Positions 1 to 11,478 are shown, numbered from the stretch's first letter. The stretch is 64,000 nucleotides of DNA from Euwallacea fornicatus (GCF_040115645.1 NC_089573.1:2108001-2172000); one strand, 5' to 3'. Program-made: numbers and translations. The notes: a model not told the origin generated them from the sequence alone.

Positions 1-102
1 GTATTTCTTTAATTTCCTCAAGAAGTATTTGTTTCAGACCTATTGAATGATATACAAACTTCTACTATTTTTTTCTTCTAATTTCAAATAGTTAAAAAAA
101 TA

Positions 103-170
103 TAGGGTGTTCGGTTTAAAAAAAAAACGTAAGTTTGTATTGCATCTTTTTTTTTGCGCACCCCGTATAA
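103..170. repeat. Tiny palindromic MITE relic
   Basis: TA-flanked ends TAGGGTG (left) and CACCCCG (right) face each other across about 68 bp, with A-rich and T-rich stretches and a shared TTGCATC-type segment between. It resembles the CAGGGTG-ended elements found elsewhere in this window, but is short and diverged. An alternative pairing is with the CACCCTG-TA end at 1776-1782, which would make it the left end of a larger element carrying the Tc1 at 214-1705. Confidence 0.3.
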
Positions 171-213
171 ATGACAATATTTTTAAAATGTGCCCTATAA
201 GGTCGTACATATA

Positions 214-1705
214 CAGTGGTGGAAAAAAGTATGAAATATTTATTATCTTGCTATTTATTGTTGCTAGGGTTGTATATCATTTAATTCAAAAATGCCTGAA
301 ATCTATTTAACATTCACAGATAAATTCACAATAAAAATTGTTGCAATTGGATAAGTATTACATTTTTTATAGGGCAAGAATGAAAATTGCTTGGAAAAAA
401 GTATGGAATATTTTCGTTTTATTTCCAAACAAAGATCGAAACAGTCACAAAATTAACATTTTGTGGCAAAACCTTTTGCATCGATTACTGCCTGACAACG
501 TGCTGGCATAGAATCTACAAGCTTCAGCAACATCTCCACGGGAATTTGGTGCCACTCTTCCTGGATGGTTTGAAGAAGTTCGACTTTATTGCTAATAGGT
601 TTTGATTTAATTCGCCTGTCTAACATTTCCCACAGATACTCAATTGGATTGAGGTCAGAGGACTGAGAGGGCCAATCCAGTACGACCACATGATGACTCA
701 AAAACCACTCCTTTACGACTTTAGAAGTATGCTTGGGATCGTTATCTTGCTGACAGATCCAACGAAGTCGCATTTCTTCTTCGGCAAAAGGCAACATATT
801 ATCCTCCAAGATTTGTCGATATTGATAGCGATCCATTTTGCCCTCTACAGGAACCACAGGTCCAGTTTTGCGTCGCGTAAAACATCCCCAAACCATTACG
901 CTCCCACCACCGTGTTTGACAGTAGGCGTTCAGGTACTTTACATTGTACTTTTGGCCAACTGGACGTCCAACGTATACTCTATCGTCAGAACGGGACAAA
1001 TTAAACTTACTCTCGTCACTCCAAAGGACGATGTTAAATTTTTCTTGAGTCCATGATAAATGGGACTTTGCAAATTTTAAATCTGTTCTTCTTCGAAAGC
1101 AATGGTTTTTTAATTGCAACTCTACCAAGAAGTCCTACATCTATCAGGCGATTTCTCACAGTTCCACTTGTTAATTCCAAATTAAATTGCGAGGTGATTT
1201 CTTCAGTAATTTGCCCTGAGGTTTTTCGGGGATCTTTCATAGAGATGCGTTTGATTGCTTTATCGATCATCGGGGTAGTTTTTTTAGGACGACCTGACTT
1301 CCTTCGATTTTGAACGTTTCCCCGAGTTCGAAATTTGTTAATTTTTTTCGAAACGGCACTCTGACTGATTTTTAAAGTTCTTGCCGGTTCGCTTTGAGTA
1401 CGACCACTTTGGTAGAGTTCTACAACTCCCGCCCTAAATTGAGGGGCGAAACATTGGTTTTTAGCCGCATTTGGAAAATAAACAATTAGTTGTTAAGGCC
1501 TGCGGTGAACTGAAACGAAATAGGACGAAAAACGGCAAAATATTCCATACTTTTTTCCGGGCCAAAAATTTCAATAGGCAAAACATGATAAACATTGATA
1601 TAATAAACTAAAGAATATTTTATACTACAATGTAAAATCTTTAATTTAGTTTTAATAACAGTTAATGAACATTTACTAAATATTCCACACTTTCTTCCAC
1701 CACTG
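214..1705 (-). mobile_element. Tc1-like DNA transposon with double terminal repeats
   Basis: The element is 1492 bp, flanked by TA on both sides (212-213 and 1706-1707). Outer inverted repeats start CAGTGGTGGAAAAAAGTATG on the left and end with the complementary motif on the right. A second copy of the core (GGAAAAAAGTATGGAATATT) sits inside each end, at about 391-413 and 1536-1557. This gives two direct repeats per end about 170 bp apart, the IR/DR layout known from Sleeping Beauty-type Tc1 elements. The transposase inside is broken. Confidence 0.9.
453..1470 (-). pseudogene. Tc1-like transposase, frameshifted
   Basis: Read on the minus strand, the N-terminal part (about 1470-1034) has the paired helix-turn-helix region, with the GRPKK motif that joins the two DNA-binding halves. 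It also shows the R-K-T-S-G-Q-I pattern of the second HTH. The catalytic core follows: first acid in VLWSDESKFN (about 1040), second in QQDNDPKHTS (about 740) and third in SSDLNPIEYLWEML (about 650), the DD34E signature of Tc1 elements. These pieces lie in three reading frames (1270-1034, 1128-799, 896-453), so at least two frameshifts disable the gene. The C-terminus is complete, ending in the usual VIDAKG motif. Confidence 0.88.
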
Positions 1706-1785
1706 TAAGTGCAAAAACAATTTTTCATCGAAACCATTAACGAAGCCGTAATCGTTCGTGGCGCTCTTATTGGACCACCCTGTAT

Positions 1786-3812
1786 ATGCCGAACGGGGTC
1801 GAAAAATGCCTTACTTTAATTTAACCTCGGCAAAAACTCATTGATCCAAATTGGCGAACTTAAGACGTGTTAGGGACTCTAAGTTATTGGCTTTTGTTTC
1901 TATTTTTTTTTATTGTTGTTAATGTTAGGTTTATTGTGTATTGGCATTTATTCTCTTAAGTTACGCCTATGTACTGCGATACTTATTCGGAGAATACCAT
2001 CTGGGTGCCAGACCACATGGCCCATCAGGCCAAAGCTAAGGGTACGCTTTGGTTGGGGAATGTGCTACTAGTCGAAAGAAGCTTTCTCTATAGGGGCTAC
2101 TGCTTTGATGGTCAATTTGTTGGACCCGCGATATTCCCAGAAAAGCGACCAGTATAGATATTCCCCAGATGGCCACGAGTTATGGGATTCGGTGTAGCCA
2201 TAGCTTATAATGGTTCTTGGTGGTGGTGCGCCCCTGGTTGGAATTCTTCGGGGTTAGTACTTAAGGGATAATCGGAGCAATTTTCGCTCCTTTTTCTGCT
2301 CTTCATTTTGTCTTGTCGGGTGAAAGCTGCGTCGGTGTCGGGATGTGATCCGAATCATATCGTGTAACCCGCCCAGTAAGCATTCTCCCTCTTCTTTACT
2401 TAGACCAAGATTCTTACATTCTTTTGAGATAAGTGCAAAGTTAATACGATCCATTTTTACATAAAACAAAGTGTCTTTGTCGTGTTTCATTTATCGAAGG
2501 AATACCCTTAACAAGACGAAACACGGAAAAAGTGCCGCAAAAACAGCATTGAGGATACTACGAAGACAAGCATTAGCAACTAATGTTTAAGCTTTGAAAC
2601 AGGCGAAATTAAACTAACGATATTCGCCAATATCGAACACTGAATTAAACCATTTTCCATGGAGATACTAAAAATTGCACGAACCCGAATAATAAAGCAG
2701 GATGTCAGACCCACACTTCACTTCCATTATTATCGCAAAGAGGATTCAAGACATCAAGAAAAAATGTCTCCGGGAAACTGTGGTATTATTCGGCATACAC
2801 CACACTATACATTTCCAAGGTGGAAAAAATGGCAGCGGGAACATAGTAAGTGTGTACAATAAGATAACGCTTTAGGTATACGATACTATTGTGTATTGCG
2901 CTCCATCTTCTTGGCATTATCGCCTAACACTTTGTCATTTTCTTGCACACGTGTATTGTCCATTTACCATGGAAGGAACCGCTAAATGTGTTTTCCTCGT
3001 AAAAGTCGCTTATTACCTTCTTTCGGGAAAGCACATAACGCTTCACACCAGACAATTTTGCCTTGATTAAAGGGCGGTAGTGGATCAATTTAAAGCCGGC
3101 GTATATAGAGGATTACGATACAATTTAGCAACCGGCAATGCTGCCAATCACGGTCATTAGCGATAAAGTTAGTATAAAAGCTGAAATGAAAATAAAAACG
3201 GAACTACTAAAAACGAGTTAATTGAAAGGCAATTTCGCTTCTCAATTGAATATTTATCAGTAGGGTGTTTTGGCTAAACCCGTAGGCGAATTTATCACCT
3301 GCAAACAAATTGTAGTATAATTTTCGTATAGCACTGGAATCGACAATTTGTATTCTGGATAAAACGCATTAGGCCGTTCGAGGGTTTCGGTGAAGTTTAA
3401 AATGGGAGCAAACGCTAAACGGGCCAAAATGGTTTGTTCCTCTTTCCCGAGCGGCTATAAAATTGGGAGAATCCGGCTTATTCGATCAGTTGACGGAGTT
3501 TCAGGTTTATTTTGCCTTAATCCCTCTACTTTCTTGATTCAATAAGTAGCGAATCTTCTCTTTTAAGTTTTGCCCGGAAAATGCGAGCAGGCATCAGAAT
3601 TTCTACCTCTCCAACTCTTTAAAGGCATGAATACCTATAGCCAGCAAATTTAACGCTATTTACCAAACCATTAAAAATCGGCACAACTGACTAATAGCCT
3701 CGATATATTTTTTAACACGTGAATAAAACTTCACTAAATAAATCCCTGTATAAACAATTTTCAGCCCATGAATAACGGATCAACTCACATTTAAAATAGC
3801 GCGGTTATTCTA
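1786..3812. other. Unassigned sequence, about 2 kb
   Basis: No gene could be supported. Two short ORFs occur: 62 codons at 1969-2157 plus, and 78 codons at 2254-2490 minus (charged, ending in a K-K-E-R-K-L cluster). Neither has a motif I recognise. An orphan TATA/initiator pair lies at 3456-3491. The block may include old retroelement sequence, but no matching ends were found. Confidence 0.4.
3456..3491 (+). promoter_or_regulatory. Orphan core promoter: TATA box plus initiator
   Basis: A TATAAAA box at 3456-3462 is followed by an arthropod-type initiator TCAGTT at 3486-3491. The initiator A lies 32 nt from the first T of the box, which is the standard spacing. No long ORF follows, so this may be a retroelement LTR promoter or chance. 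Confidence 0.35.
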
Positions 3813-3981
3813 AAAGGTGTTCCATCTGGTAGTCATTTTTTGAACTATCAATTTGAAGTATGCCAGATTTACAAACTTTCATATCCATGACGGATGTGAA
3901 CTGTCAAAAGTGTGACATTTGCTGATACGGTTTCGCTTACAACGCAACAACGCATTTTAGTTATCCAAATTTATTACGAAA

Positions 3982-4966
3982 ATGGCCGTTCAAAAAAAAT
4001 ATATGTTTCGCAAATTACGTGAAAGTGTCGGACGACATGCCTATTTTGATGCTAATTTTGAAGAAACTGATTCAGTGGAGGGTCGCAGAGCATACCAACA
4101 TGTTCGTCCAGCTCGTAGTCGAGATGTTGTGGCCACAGTGAGTGAAAGTGTTCGTGATCAACCATCACCATCGATCCGACATCGTTCCCAAGAATTAGGC
4201 CTCAGCAACATTATGGCGAATTTTGCACGTTGATCTTCATTTGCATCCATGCAAAATTCAATTAACGCAAGAACTAAAGCCAGCTGACCACTTGCAGCGG
4301 CGCGTTTTTGTTAACTGGATGCTGGAAAGAATCGATGGATTTTCAGCAAAAATCATCTTTTCCGACGAAGCACATTTTTATCTTTCTGGCCACGTTAATA
4401 GACAAAACTGTAAGTTATGGGGAGCTGAAAATCCTCACGAATATCATCAACAGCCTATGCATGCCGAAAAAGTGACTGTGTGGTGTGGCCTATGGTTTGG
4501 CGGAGTTTTTTTTTTGAAGATCGTGAAGAAAAAGCCGTAACTGTCAACGGAGATTGTTATCGTGGCATGATATCGGAATTTTTATGGCCAGAAATTGATC
4601 GGATTGGTGCCACTGATCTTTGGTTTCAGCAGGACGGAGCAACAGCGCACCCATCTCGCGAAACAATCCACTTATTGCATGAAAAATTTCCGGACCGCAT
4701 AATTTCACGAAATTCTGGACGTCGATTGGCCCCCGAGATCGTGCGATTTGACTCCATTGGACTTCTTCCTATGGGGTTTTCTGAAAAGTAAAGTGTGTGC
4801 CAATGCTCCCCAAACAATTCAAGATCTGAAGCGCAATATTCGAACCGAAATTACGACCATAGACCCGTTGATTCTGCAAAAAGTCATTGAAAATTTTGAT
4901 GTTCGGATGATGTCCTGTAAACGGAGCCGTGGTGGCCATATGTGCGATGTCGTGTTCCATACATAA
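3982..4966 (+). pseudogene. Tc1/mariner-superfamily transposase, three frameshifts
   Basis: The N-terminal region (3982 on) is helix-turn-helix-like. The catalytic part shows the first acid in KIIFSDEAHFYLSG (about 4350), the second in WFQQDGATAHPSRE (about 4620) and the third region in DLTPLDFFLWGFLKS (about 4740). The reading frame changes near 4230, in the T-run at 4507-4516, and near 4715. It is therefore dead. The reading ends with a stop at 4964-4966, 10 bp before the LTR insertion. The motifs are nearer to the diverged insect Tc1/mariner lineages than to classical Tc1 or mariner; I do not assign a named family. Confidence 0.85.
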
Positions 4967-4976
4967 AATGGCAAAG

Positions 4977-6344
4977 TGTTTAGGCCAGGGGCTTTTAGTC
5001 ACTGCCTAACAGAATCGACTGCCTCACAAGGCACCCGAAGAGGTATCTCCTATTTTGCTGGTGTGAGTTATTGATTCGAAGGACCAGACGCTGATGCGTC
5101 AATTGATTGTAAACGGGGTTCAAGGGTTCGGAGTAAACAAACTCCGTAGCACAAATTAAGTAATTTACTTTACACTACAGATATCACTCTAATTTACACT
5201 ACGTATTTACAACTTTATATACACTTTATATATATATATATATACAGGGTGGCCCATTGAAAACGAAACAGAGGCATTTGCGGGTACTTAACGGATAACT
5301 CCACAGATGCTTCAAAATGTTAGGACTCGTTTTGAACAGAACTTGTATTACTGTATGGAAGCTAATGGTGAGCAGTTTGAGTATCTTATCAATTAAAAGA
5401 ACTTTTGTTAATGTTTTACTATTAATTTTCCTAATTTACGATTTTAACAGAGCATTCCACTTGTTGGCAATTTAATCACATTTTTCCAAATTTCTCGAAA
5501 ACTACTGAATAAAAGTTAGTTAATTTGGGTATCATTATAACGAGAATCGAAAGACCTTTCAAACAAGGTGCTACTCGACCATACTTTCCATTTAAGATTT
5601 TAAGGGTTTAACTCGCCCCGGCTAGGGTGTTGAAGTGAAAGGAGCGAGTATACGTTTATAATGTGTCCCCCTCGAATATAAAGTTCACTTGTCCGAGCAT
5701 TTTTCAAATGTACATTTCCAAGTACCCGCAAATGCCTCTGTTTCGTTTTCAATGGGCCACCCTGTATATTTTACAGAGTCGGTACTGGGTTGCCCGAGAT
5801 CTGAGAAAGATACGTATAAAGTTTGAAGGGTGACTTGTAAAAGAGTTACAGAGTAGAGATTGAGCTAATGTTCTGAGAGAGGTTTGATAGTGTTCCGCGT
5901 TCAGGGATCGAGAAGTGTCCGAGAAACGGGAAGAAGAGCATTCGCGAGTACTGTTTTTGAGAGAATGTTTTTTGGGAGTCCTAGATTATTTGCATCCTAC
6001 GGATGGTGGGGCTGGAGGGAGATCACCACGATAAGATCTTGACCAATCCCAACTGACACCACCCCCTAGTTCTGTGGAAAGTTTTTTCCCAAGAATCTCC
6101 ACGGTCAAAGCCCAGATGTGGCTCTCTGGTTCCCTTGACAGATTTATCTGGTGCCCCCCATAAATCGGGACAGCGATAATTCAAGGAACCAGTGCCATCA
6201 CGGTGGCCGGGTTTAAACACGTGAGGGTAAGTGCTGCATCGCGGGGTGCGATGCAGCAGATGTGTATTGGGATTGTTCCAACGTCTTTAGGGCCTAATTG
6301 GAGCCCGGCGATAACGCTGATTTATGTTGGGTTTTTTCCCAACA
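4977..6344. mobile_element. Solo LTR of a retrotransposon, carrying a MITE
   Basis: The segment begins TGTT and ends AACA. It is flanked by the same 5 bases, CAAAG, at 4972-4976 and 6345-6349. This is the target duplication and TG..CA terminal pattern of LTR retrotransposons. No internal coding part is present, so it is best read as a solo LTR left by recombination between two LTRs. Without the 520-bp MITE at 5245-5764 it is about 848 bp. The orientation and the family (Gypsy or BEL/Pao both give about 5-bp duplications) cannot be decided. Confidence 0.65.
5245..5764. mobile_element. 520-bp MITE with 44-bp perfect inverted repeats
   Basis: It starts CAGGGTGGCCCATTGAAAAC and ends with the exact complement, both next to TA. 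The two ends match over about 44 bp. There is no coding sequence. A TA microsatellite (about 5226-5243) precedes the left end and was the insertion target. Confidence 0.92.
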
Positions 6345-6905
6345 CAAAGAACAACCTACAATTTTCAATAAAATGTTTTGATTTTTCCTCTTAAAAAGTG
6401 CGTTTTCTTTCACAATTAAAAAAGGACCAACAGATGGAACACCCTTTAGTAACACCAGTTACTTCACACACAAAATTACTTTCCCGATTCTAAATCTGAT
6501 AATGTAAATGAACCTATTGTTAAACCGCGTAATATCTAATTTATTACTTTTTGCCTGTGGTCATATCGAACTAAATGGAAACTCAAAACAGCAGCCGCCA
6601 TTAAGAAAAATCGCCTTAAATTACCTGAAAATTGTGTCAATACTTACTAGCGTGAGTGCATGTTGGTACGCCACATATCAGCGGGTCTTCCAGGGGATCT
6701 GAAAAAATGCTCTCGTCAGTGCCTTATCATGTTCATAATTCTGTCAAAGAGAACGTCGAATAACTGAAGACAATAAAAAGAGAATGAACCTGCAACTAAT
6801 TAAGACAAATTGTTCCTAAGCAATGGATTGTCCCAAACATGCCAGTGAATATCTCATCAAATTCGCGAAACGGACAACTGGAGAAGTTGTAGGGTGCCGG
6901 CATGA

Positions 6906-7034
6906 GTATGAAGTAGAAACGTTGTTAGATGCACAGGGTCCGTATTCAAATAAACAAATCTACACTCCTTCCACCCCCGTCACGAGTTGCCCCTACTGGT
7001 AGGTTCCGCAGACCATGAAAGGCACATAGATTTA
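6906..7034 (+). repeat. Left copy of a 129-bp direct repeat flanking a mariner
   Basis: It begins GTATGAAGTAGAAACG and ends AGATTTA. It is nearly identical to 8309-8437, with only a few substitutions. Its last two bases (TA) are the target dinucleotide of the mariner that starts at 7035. Confidence 0.92.
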
Positions 7035-8298
7035 CCAGGTCTGTAAACATGAAACCGGAATCTTTTAATAAAAAGTATAACTTAGCTGCGCAATAATTAT
7101 AAAAAATATTTTATTCGAAATATTTCCCATCGTTCCATATACATTTTCCCCATCTCTCTGGCAATCTGTGGATGCCACACCAGAAGAACTGTCGTTCTTT
7201 TGAGGCGAACCATTCATCGAGCCATTTCTGAACTGTTTCGTAAGAGGTGAAGTGCCGTTCTGCAAGAGCGTGTCCCATCGACGCAAATAAGTGATAATCT
7301 GATGGTGCTAAGTCGGGTGAATAAGCCGCGTGCGATAGTACTTCCCAATGAAAAGTCCCAAACGTTTCCTTCACCAGTTTTGCAGTGTGTGATGGTGCAT
7401 TATCACGAAGCAACACCACCTTGTGTTGCCGTTCTTGATATTCTGGTCGTCTTTCACGCAAAGCTCGATGCAAGTCCATCATTTGTTGTCGGTAACGCTC
7501 AGTATTAACTGTTTCTCCAGGTTTTGGCAGCTCATTACGCCTTTTTGATCCCACCAAACACAGAGCATTGTCTTCCGTCCATATCGAGTTGCTGACGATG
7601 CTGATGGTTCGCCTGGAGTTACCCATGATTTTTTACGTTTGGGATTCTCAAAATAGATCAATTTTTCGTCACCAGTCACAATCCGATGAAGAAATGACTT
7701 TCTGTTATACCTGGTAAGCAACAATTGGCAAGTGGTTTTTCGATTTTCTTGCTGTCTTTCATTGAGTTCATGTGGAACCCATTTTCCTATCTTCTGAATT
7801 TTTCCCATAGCTTTCAAACGAATGGAAATGGCTTCTCGTGTCACATTTCATTGGTTCGCTAATTGTTGTTGCGTTTGAGCATCGTCCTCATCTGGCAAAG
7901 CTTGCAACTCGCCGTCTTCAAACTTTTTCGGTGGTTTTCCACGCTCTTCGTTATTGACGTCAAAATTGCCACTTTTGAATTTTTGAAACCGCTCACAGCA
8001 CTGTGATTTTCCAAGGGCATGCTCACCGTAAGCTTCAACAATCATGCGATGTGAATCTGCAGCCGTTTTTTTCAAGTGGTAACAGAAAATCAATGCTGTC
8101 CAATATAGGCACAAAATTCGACATACTCAAAGCTATTGCAAACTGTACTGCAGTATTGAACCTGTATTGTTATGATTTGAAAATCATTCTCAGATATAAA
8201 TAAGAGATATAGTACCCTAATAACACGATAAGGCAGTACCTATATTGACCACTAGGGATATTTGGAGGCAAATTCCGGTTTCATATTTACAGACCTGG
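7035..8298 (-). mobile_element. Mariner transposon, 1264 bp
   Basis: Inverted repeats of about 28 bp, CCAGGTCTGTAAACATGAAA at the left and its near-complement at the right, are both flanked by TA (7033-7034, 8299-8300). It carries one minus-strand transposase with few lesions, so it is fairly young. It lies between two copies of a 129-bp host segment, separated from the right copy by an extra 8 nt of terminal-repeat sequence. Confidence 0.92.
7111..8114 (-). pseudogene. Mariner transposase with one stop and one frameshift
   Basis: The reading starts near 8114 with a mariner N-terminal HTH (FQKFKSGNFDVNNEERGKPP region). It passes an in-frame TGA at about 7850 (after LANQ), then continues through the second HTH and the linker WVPHELNERQ. 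The first catalytic acid lies in IVTGDEKLIYF (about 7665). A frameshift occurs near 7545. The second acid (LLRDNAPSHTA, about 7410) and third (YSPDLAPSDYHLF, about 7305) follow in the last frame, the DD34D signature of mariner. The C-terminus is complete at 7111. Two lesions in about 330 codons suggest recent decay. Confidence 0.9.
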
Positions 8299-8308
8299 TA
8301 CAGACCTG

Positions 8309-8437
8309 GTATGAAATAGAAACGTTGTTAGATGCACAGGGTCCGTATTCAAATAAACAAATCTACACTCCTTCCACCCCCGTCACGAGTCGCCCCTATT
8401 GGTGGGTTCCGCAGACCATGAAAGGCACATAGATTTA
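8309..8437 (+). repeat. Right copy of the 129-bp direct repeat
   Basis: Near-identical to 6906-7034. Here the sequence runs on past AGATTTA into AGCTGCG, so this copy probably shows the original continuation of the locus. Confidence 0.92.
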
Positions 8438-9339
8438 AGCTGCGATTCAATTGAGAACTCTGCTGCAAGAATAGAGCGGTTTCGTTCAATCATCTGTCCC
8501 AATTTTTCGGAATTGGAATGCAAGTCAAAACGAAATGAAATTGTTTCGATTTCCAACCAGAACTTGTCCCTTCTTATCTAGACGAAATTGTCGAAACCTA
8601 ACAGTAATGGAGACCTTGCAGATGCCACGAGTGCACGAGGAACTTTCCTCTGAATTAAACTTGTATAAAAATTTCCAAAAGTGCCATGGCATTATCAAAC
8701 TGGGAACACTGCATCTCTGGAGTCAACTTTTCCAGACCAACAAGTAAGGTGCTTTAGCTGTCCATTACCTTTTGAATGTTCGCTAATTAATAATAGAGCT
8801 AATGATTTTGAAACAAAGAAGCTGAAGTGTGCAACTGCGAAACCTCTGACGTGGTGTTTATTGAAGGTACATTGTTACGAAGCAAATCCAAAACACAAAT
8901 TTAGTCCCGTGGCAAAGCCACAAAATGATTAATTGCTGGTAGCAAAGATACGTAACATGCTCTAACACAATTTTGCGAAACAAACTTTCGAGTTGAATTG
9001 CCACCTGTTTAATAAACAAATATGGAACACCTTGCAATGATTTAAAGGGGCAATTTTCCATTGCCACGTTTCAGGATTAGCTTCCAGCACTGGGTTCATT
9101 TTCAAAATAGCTATTAATCGACATGTGCTGATGGTGCTTTTATAAAAAAAAAAAGAAAAAAAACACAAACACACACACATTGAATTGAATTCGAACACAT
9201 TCGAACAGCAGAAGGGTCGGTATCAATAATTTTATTAAAGGTTTGGTAATTGCAGCAGAATCTCAGCTCTGGCATGATTTCCGGGTCAAATAACAATTCT
9301 TTGCGATGGTCTGGGTCATACTAAGCCATATCTAACAAA
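8438..9339. other. Unassigned sequence, about 0.9 kb
   Basis: I see no supported gene. A short AC-rich tract and an A-rich run occur at about 9147-9178. Several small ORFs lack motifs. Confidence 0.4.
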
Positions 9340-9605
9340 CGAGGATAATTCCAGAAGTACCCGACGTGACATACAGGGTGGCCTATTTAAAACAGTCCAC
9401 TTAAAATATCTTGAATGGTATTTTTTTCTTCGGAGAATCCTGACACACGTTTTAATTTTAATAGAGACATCATTAGATCTTAAATTCGTAGGTGTAGCAG
9501 GGTCATCCCCCTAAATAGGGTGACAACCCCTTTAAGAATCTAAAACGGCACGGGGAGTCAAGTGGCACTCAAATCGAAGGTATTTCAATTCTCTTTACAA
9601 GTATG

Positions 9606-9980
9606 TTTTTTTTTTGGGAGGAGGTGAGAATCTTCTTAAGACACCTGGCTTCGACATGCAGCCAGGTAGTGTGGGATTCGACCGACCATTATGTCACCCG
9701 CCTACCCACTAAAACCACCTCCCCTCTTCGCCCCGGTATCGCCTTTCGGCATTCCTTCAGGGCACCTTTCCTCTCTCCTCGCGGACTAAGCGCCGCGAAG
9801 GTTGCTCGCTACTCCCGCACTCTTCTCGTTTTCCGTTCTTTCTCTCTCACACTCTTATCCCACATGATCTTTTCCACCATTCTTTCAAATGCCATCCACT
9901 TCTCCTCTGTCTCCACCAATTCACACCCGATCATGTTTCGGTCCAGGTTAAGTCCCCTCTCTCTGGCCTCCACACGGTAC
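9606..9980 (-). mobile_element. 5'-truncated non-LTR retroposon with 15-bp target duplication
   Basis: The insert is flanked by CTCTTTACAAGTATG at 9591-9605 and again at 9981-9995. On the minus strand it ends in a run of A, as an RNA-copied element should. Its sequence is far richer in G and C than the surroundings. Its 5' part encodes a C-terminal tail typical of R1/jockey-like reverse transcriptases (charged stretch FERMVEKIMWDKSVRERTEN, then a stop at about 9790). A 3' untranslated region follows. It is a dead-on-arrival copy, inserted in the transposon at 9374-11346. Confidence 0.82.
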
Positions 9981-10129
9981 CTCTTTACAAGTATGCTGGA
10001 ACTTTTTGACTGCGCCTTTAAATATTGTAAAAAAAAACGTTTTAAAACATCGGTGAAATAAATCGAAGAAAATAAACTTTTAAATAATGTTTTATTTAAT
10101 TAAGTGTTCTAATTGCGACCCATCTGCTT

Positions 10130-10850
10130 CCATACAATAATAAAGCCTTTGTTGAACCTCTTTCCGAACATATTGTAACACTTCAGGAGTTATTTCGCTG
10201 CATGCTGTCACTATTCGATGGCAAAAGTCTTCTAAACGACAATTTTTGAATGGCCCCATAAAAAAAGTCCAACGGTATTAAATCAGGCGATCTTGGAGGC
10301 CATTCAATGAAATCTCTTCCTCCAATCCAGTCTTCGGGAAAATGTTAATCCAACACGTTACGTAGAGGAATACGTAGGATTACGTATACAGAATATAAAA
10401 AATTTGGATTTATCAAAATGCTTTCACTCATCACCTCCCAAAATTGCATACGGAAATCTGGATCATCTTTATTGAGCTCATGAATGAGATATATTTTATA
10501 GGGATGAAAGTTATGTTTTTTCAACATTTTCTCAATACTACTAAGTGAAATACCTGATGTTACTTTTAATTCTTGAATGCTTGAAATAAACTTTTCTTCA
10601 TTTACATGATCCAACTCAATATGTTCCAAAATTGTAATCTGTGCAGTCTCGTTGGTAACGGTGTGTCGCCTTTCATGTTTTTTGTTAGCAACGGATCCAC
10701 TTTCCATGAATTTAGATATTAAATTCGTCACGTAGGGATGGCTCAGATTCTTACCGGAATGCCTTCCATTAAAAATTCTTGCAGTTTCTCGGGCTATTTC
10801 ATTGTTTTTGAAATAGATGGTGACAATTTCAATCCTCTACGCAGTGGTAT
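10130..10850 (-). pseudogene. Tc1/mariner-superfamily transposase, catalytic core deleted
   Basis: From about 10850 leftward the frame gives an N-terminal HTH (ARETARIFNGRHSGKNLSH). It continues through GSVANKKHERRHTV and a second DNA-binding part that ends HPYKIYLIHELNKDDPDFRM (about 10450). It then jumps to the extreme C-terminal catalytic motif WPPRSPDLIPLDFF (about 10290). The first and second catalytic acids are missing, so the element is an internal-deletion derivative. A frameshift and stops follow. The same family appears as fragments at 13975-14150 and 14650-15511. Confidence 0.78.
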
Positions 10851-11478
10851 AAATTGTGCTGCTTTGAATCGTCGGGTGAATCAAGAAATTTCGTGGTACA
10901 ATTCTGATCAGTATAGAATCGGACCAAAACTACCCGTTCAATGCTAATAAAACCCATCATCTTATCTTAAGAATTCGATGAAAAACATCATTTTTTGTAG
11001 GATTCGTGAGATTATTATTATTAGGTTTATGTAATTTTTCTTTTCGATTTATTTCACATATGTGTTAAAGCGGTTTTTTTACAATATTTAAACGGTGAGA
11101 AAAATTTTTTTTAGCATACTTGTAAGAAGAATTGAAATACCTTTGATTCGATGTGCCACTTGACCTCCCGTGCCATATAAGATTCTTGAAGGGGTTGCTA
11201 TCCCGTTTAGGAGGATGACTCTACACCTACGAATTTATGGTCTAAAAATGTCCCCATTAAAAGTAAAGATAACATGTCCCGGAGTTTTCCGAAAAAAAAA
11301 TCCATTCAAGATACTTCATATGGACTGTTTTGAATTGACCACCCTGTATAGATGACGATTTTCGTTAAAAATTTGCATGTATTACAAAGGCGTAATCTTA
11401 AAAAGTCTATATCTATAGTTTGAAGGTGCCACGTTGATTTATGCTTGTTTCGGAACCGTTTTTAGAGATTTTGTCAAC

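Larger units (their letters stand above)
3813..6446 (+). mobile_element. Tc1/mariner-superfamily transposon with nested insertions
   Basis: TA-flanked imperfect inverted repeats bound this element: AAAGGTGTTCCATCTGGT on the left (from 3813), and the complement of AAGGGTGTTCCATCTGTTGG on the right (to 6446). The plus-strand transposase remnant at 3982-4966 belongs to it. Its 3' part is split by a solo LTR (4977-6344), which itself carries a MITE (5245-5764). With these removed the element is about 1.26 kb, normal for the superfamily. A polyadenylation signal AATAAA lies at about 6368, just inside the right repeat. Confidence 0.82.
9374..11346 (-). mobile_element. CAGGGTG-ended transposon inserted in a mariner
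   Basis: TA-flanked inverted repeats begin CAGGGTGGCCTATTTAAAAC and end with the imperfect complement at 11346. Similarity extends about 60 bp inward, including a TCCATTCAAGAT-type block. The interior holds a minus-strand transposase remnant with its catalytic middle deleted, and a retroposon (9606-9980). The element itself sits in the left end of a mariner. Confidence 0.87.

Noticed and set aside
1969..2157. 62-codon ORF with MYCDTYSENTIWVPDHMAHQ
   Set aside because: No recognisable domain, no splice context and no support from neighbours; kept only as part of the unassigned block.
9603..10061. 152-codon ORF on the plus strand rich in Ser, Arg and Pro
   Set aside because: It lies antisense to a GC-rich retroposon and runs into the surrounding transposon; a by-product of the retroposon's composition.
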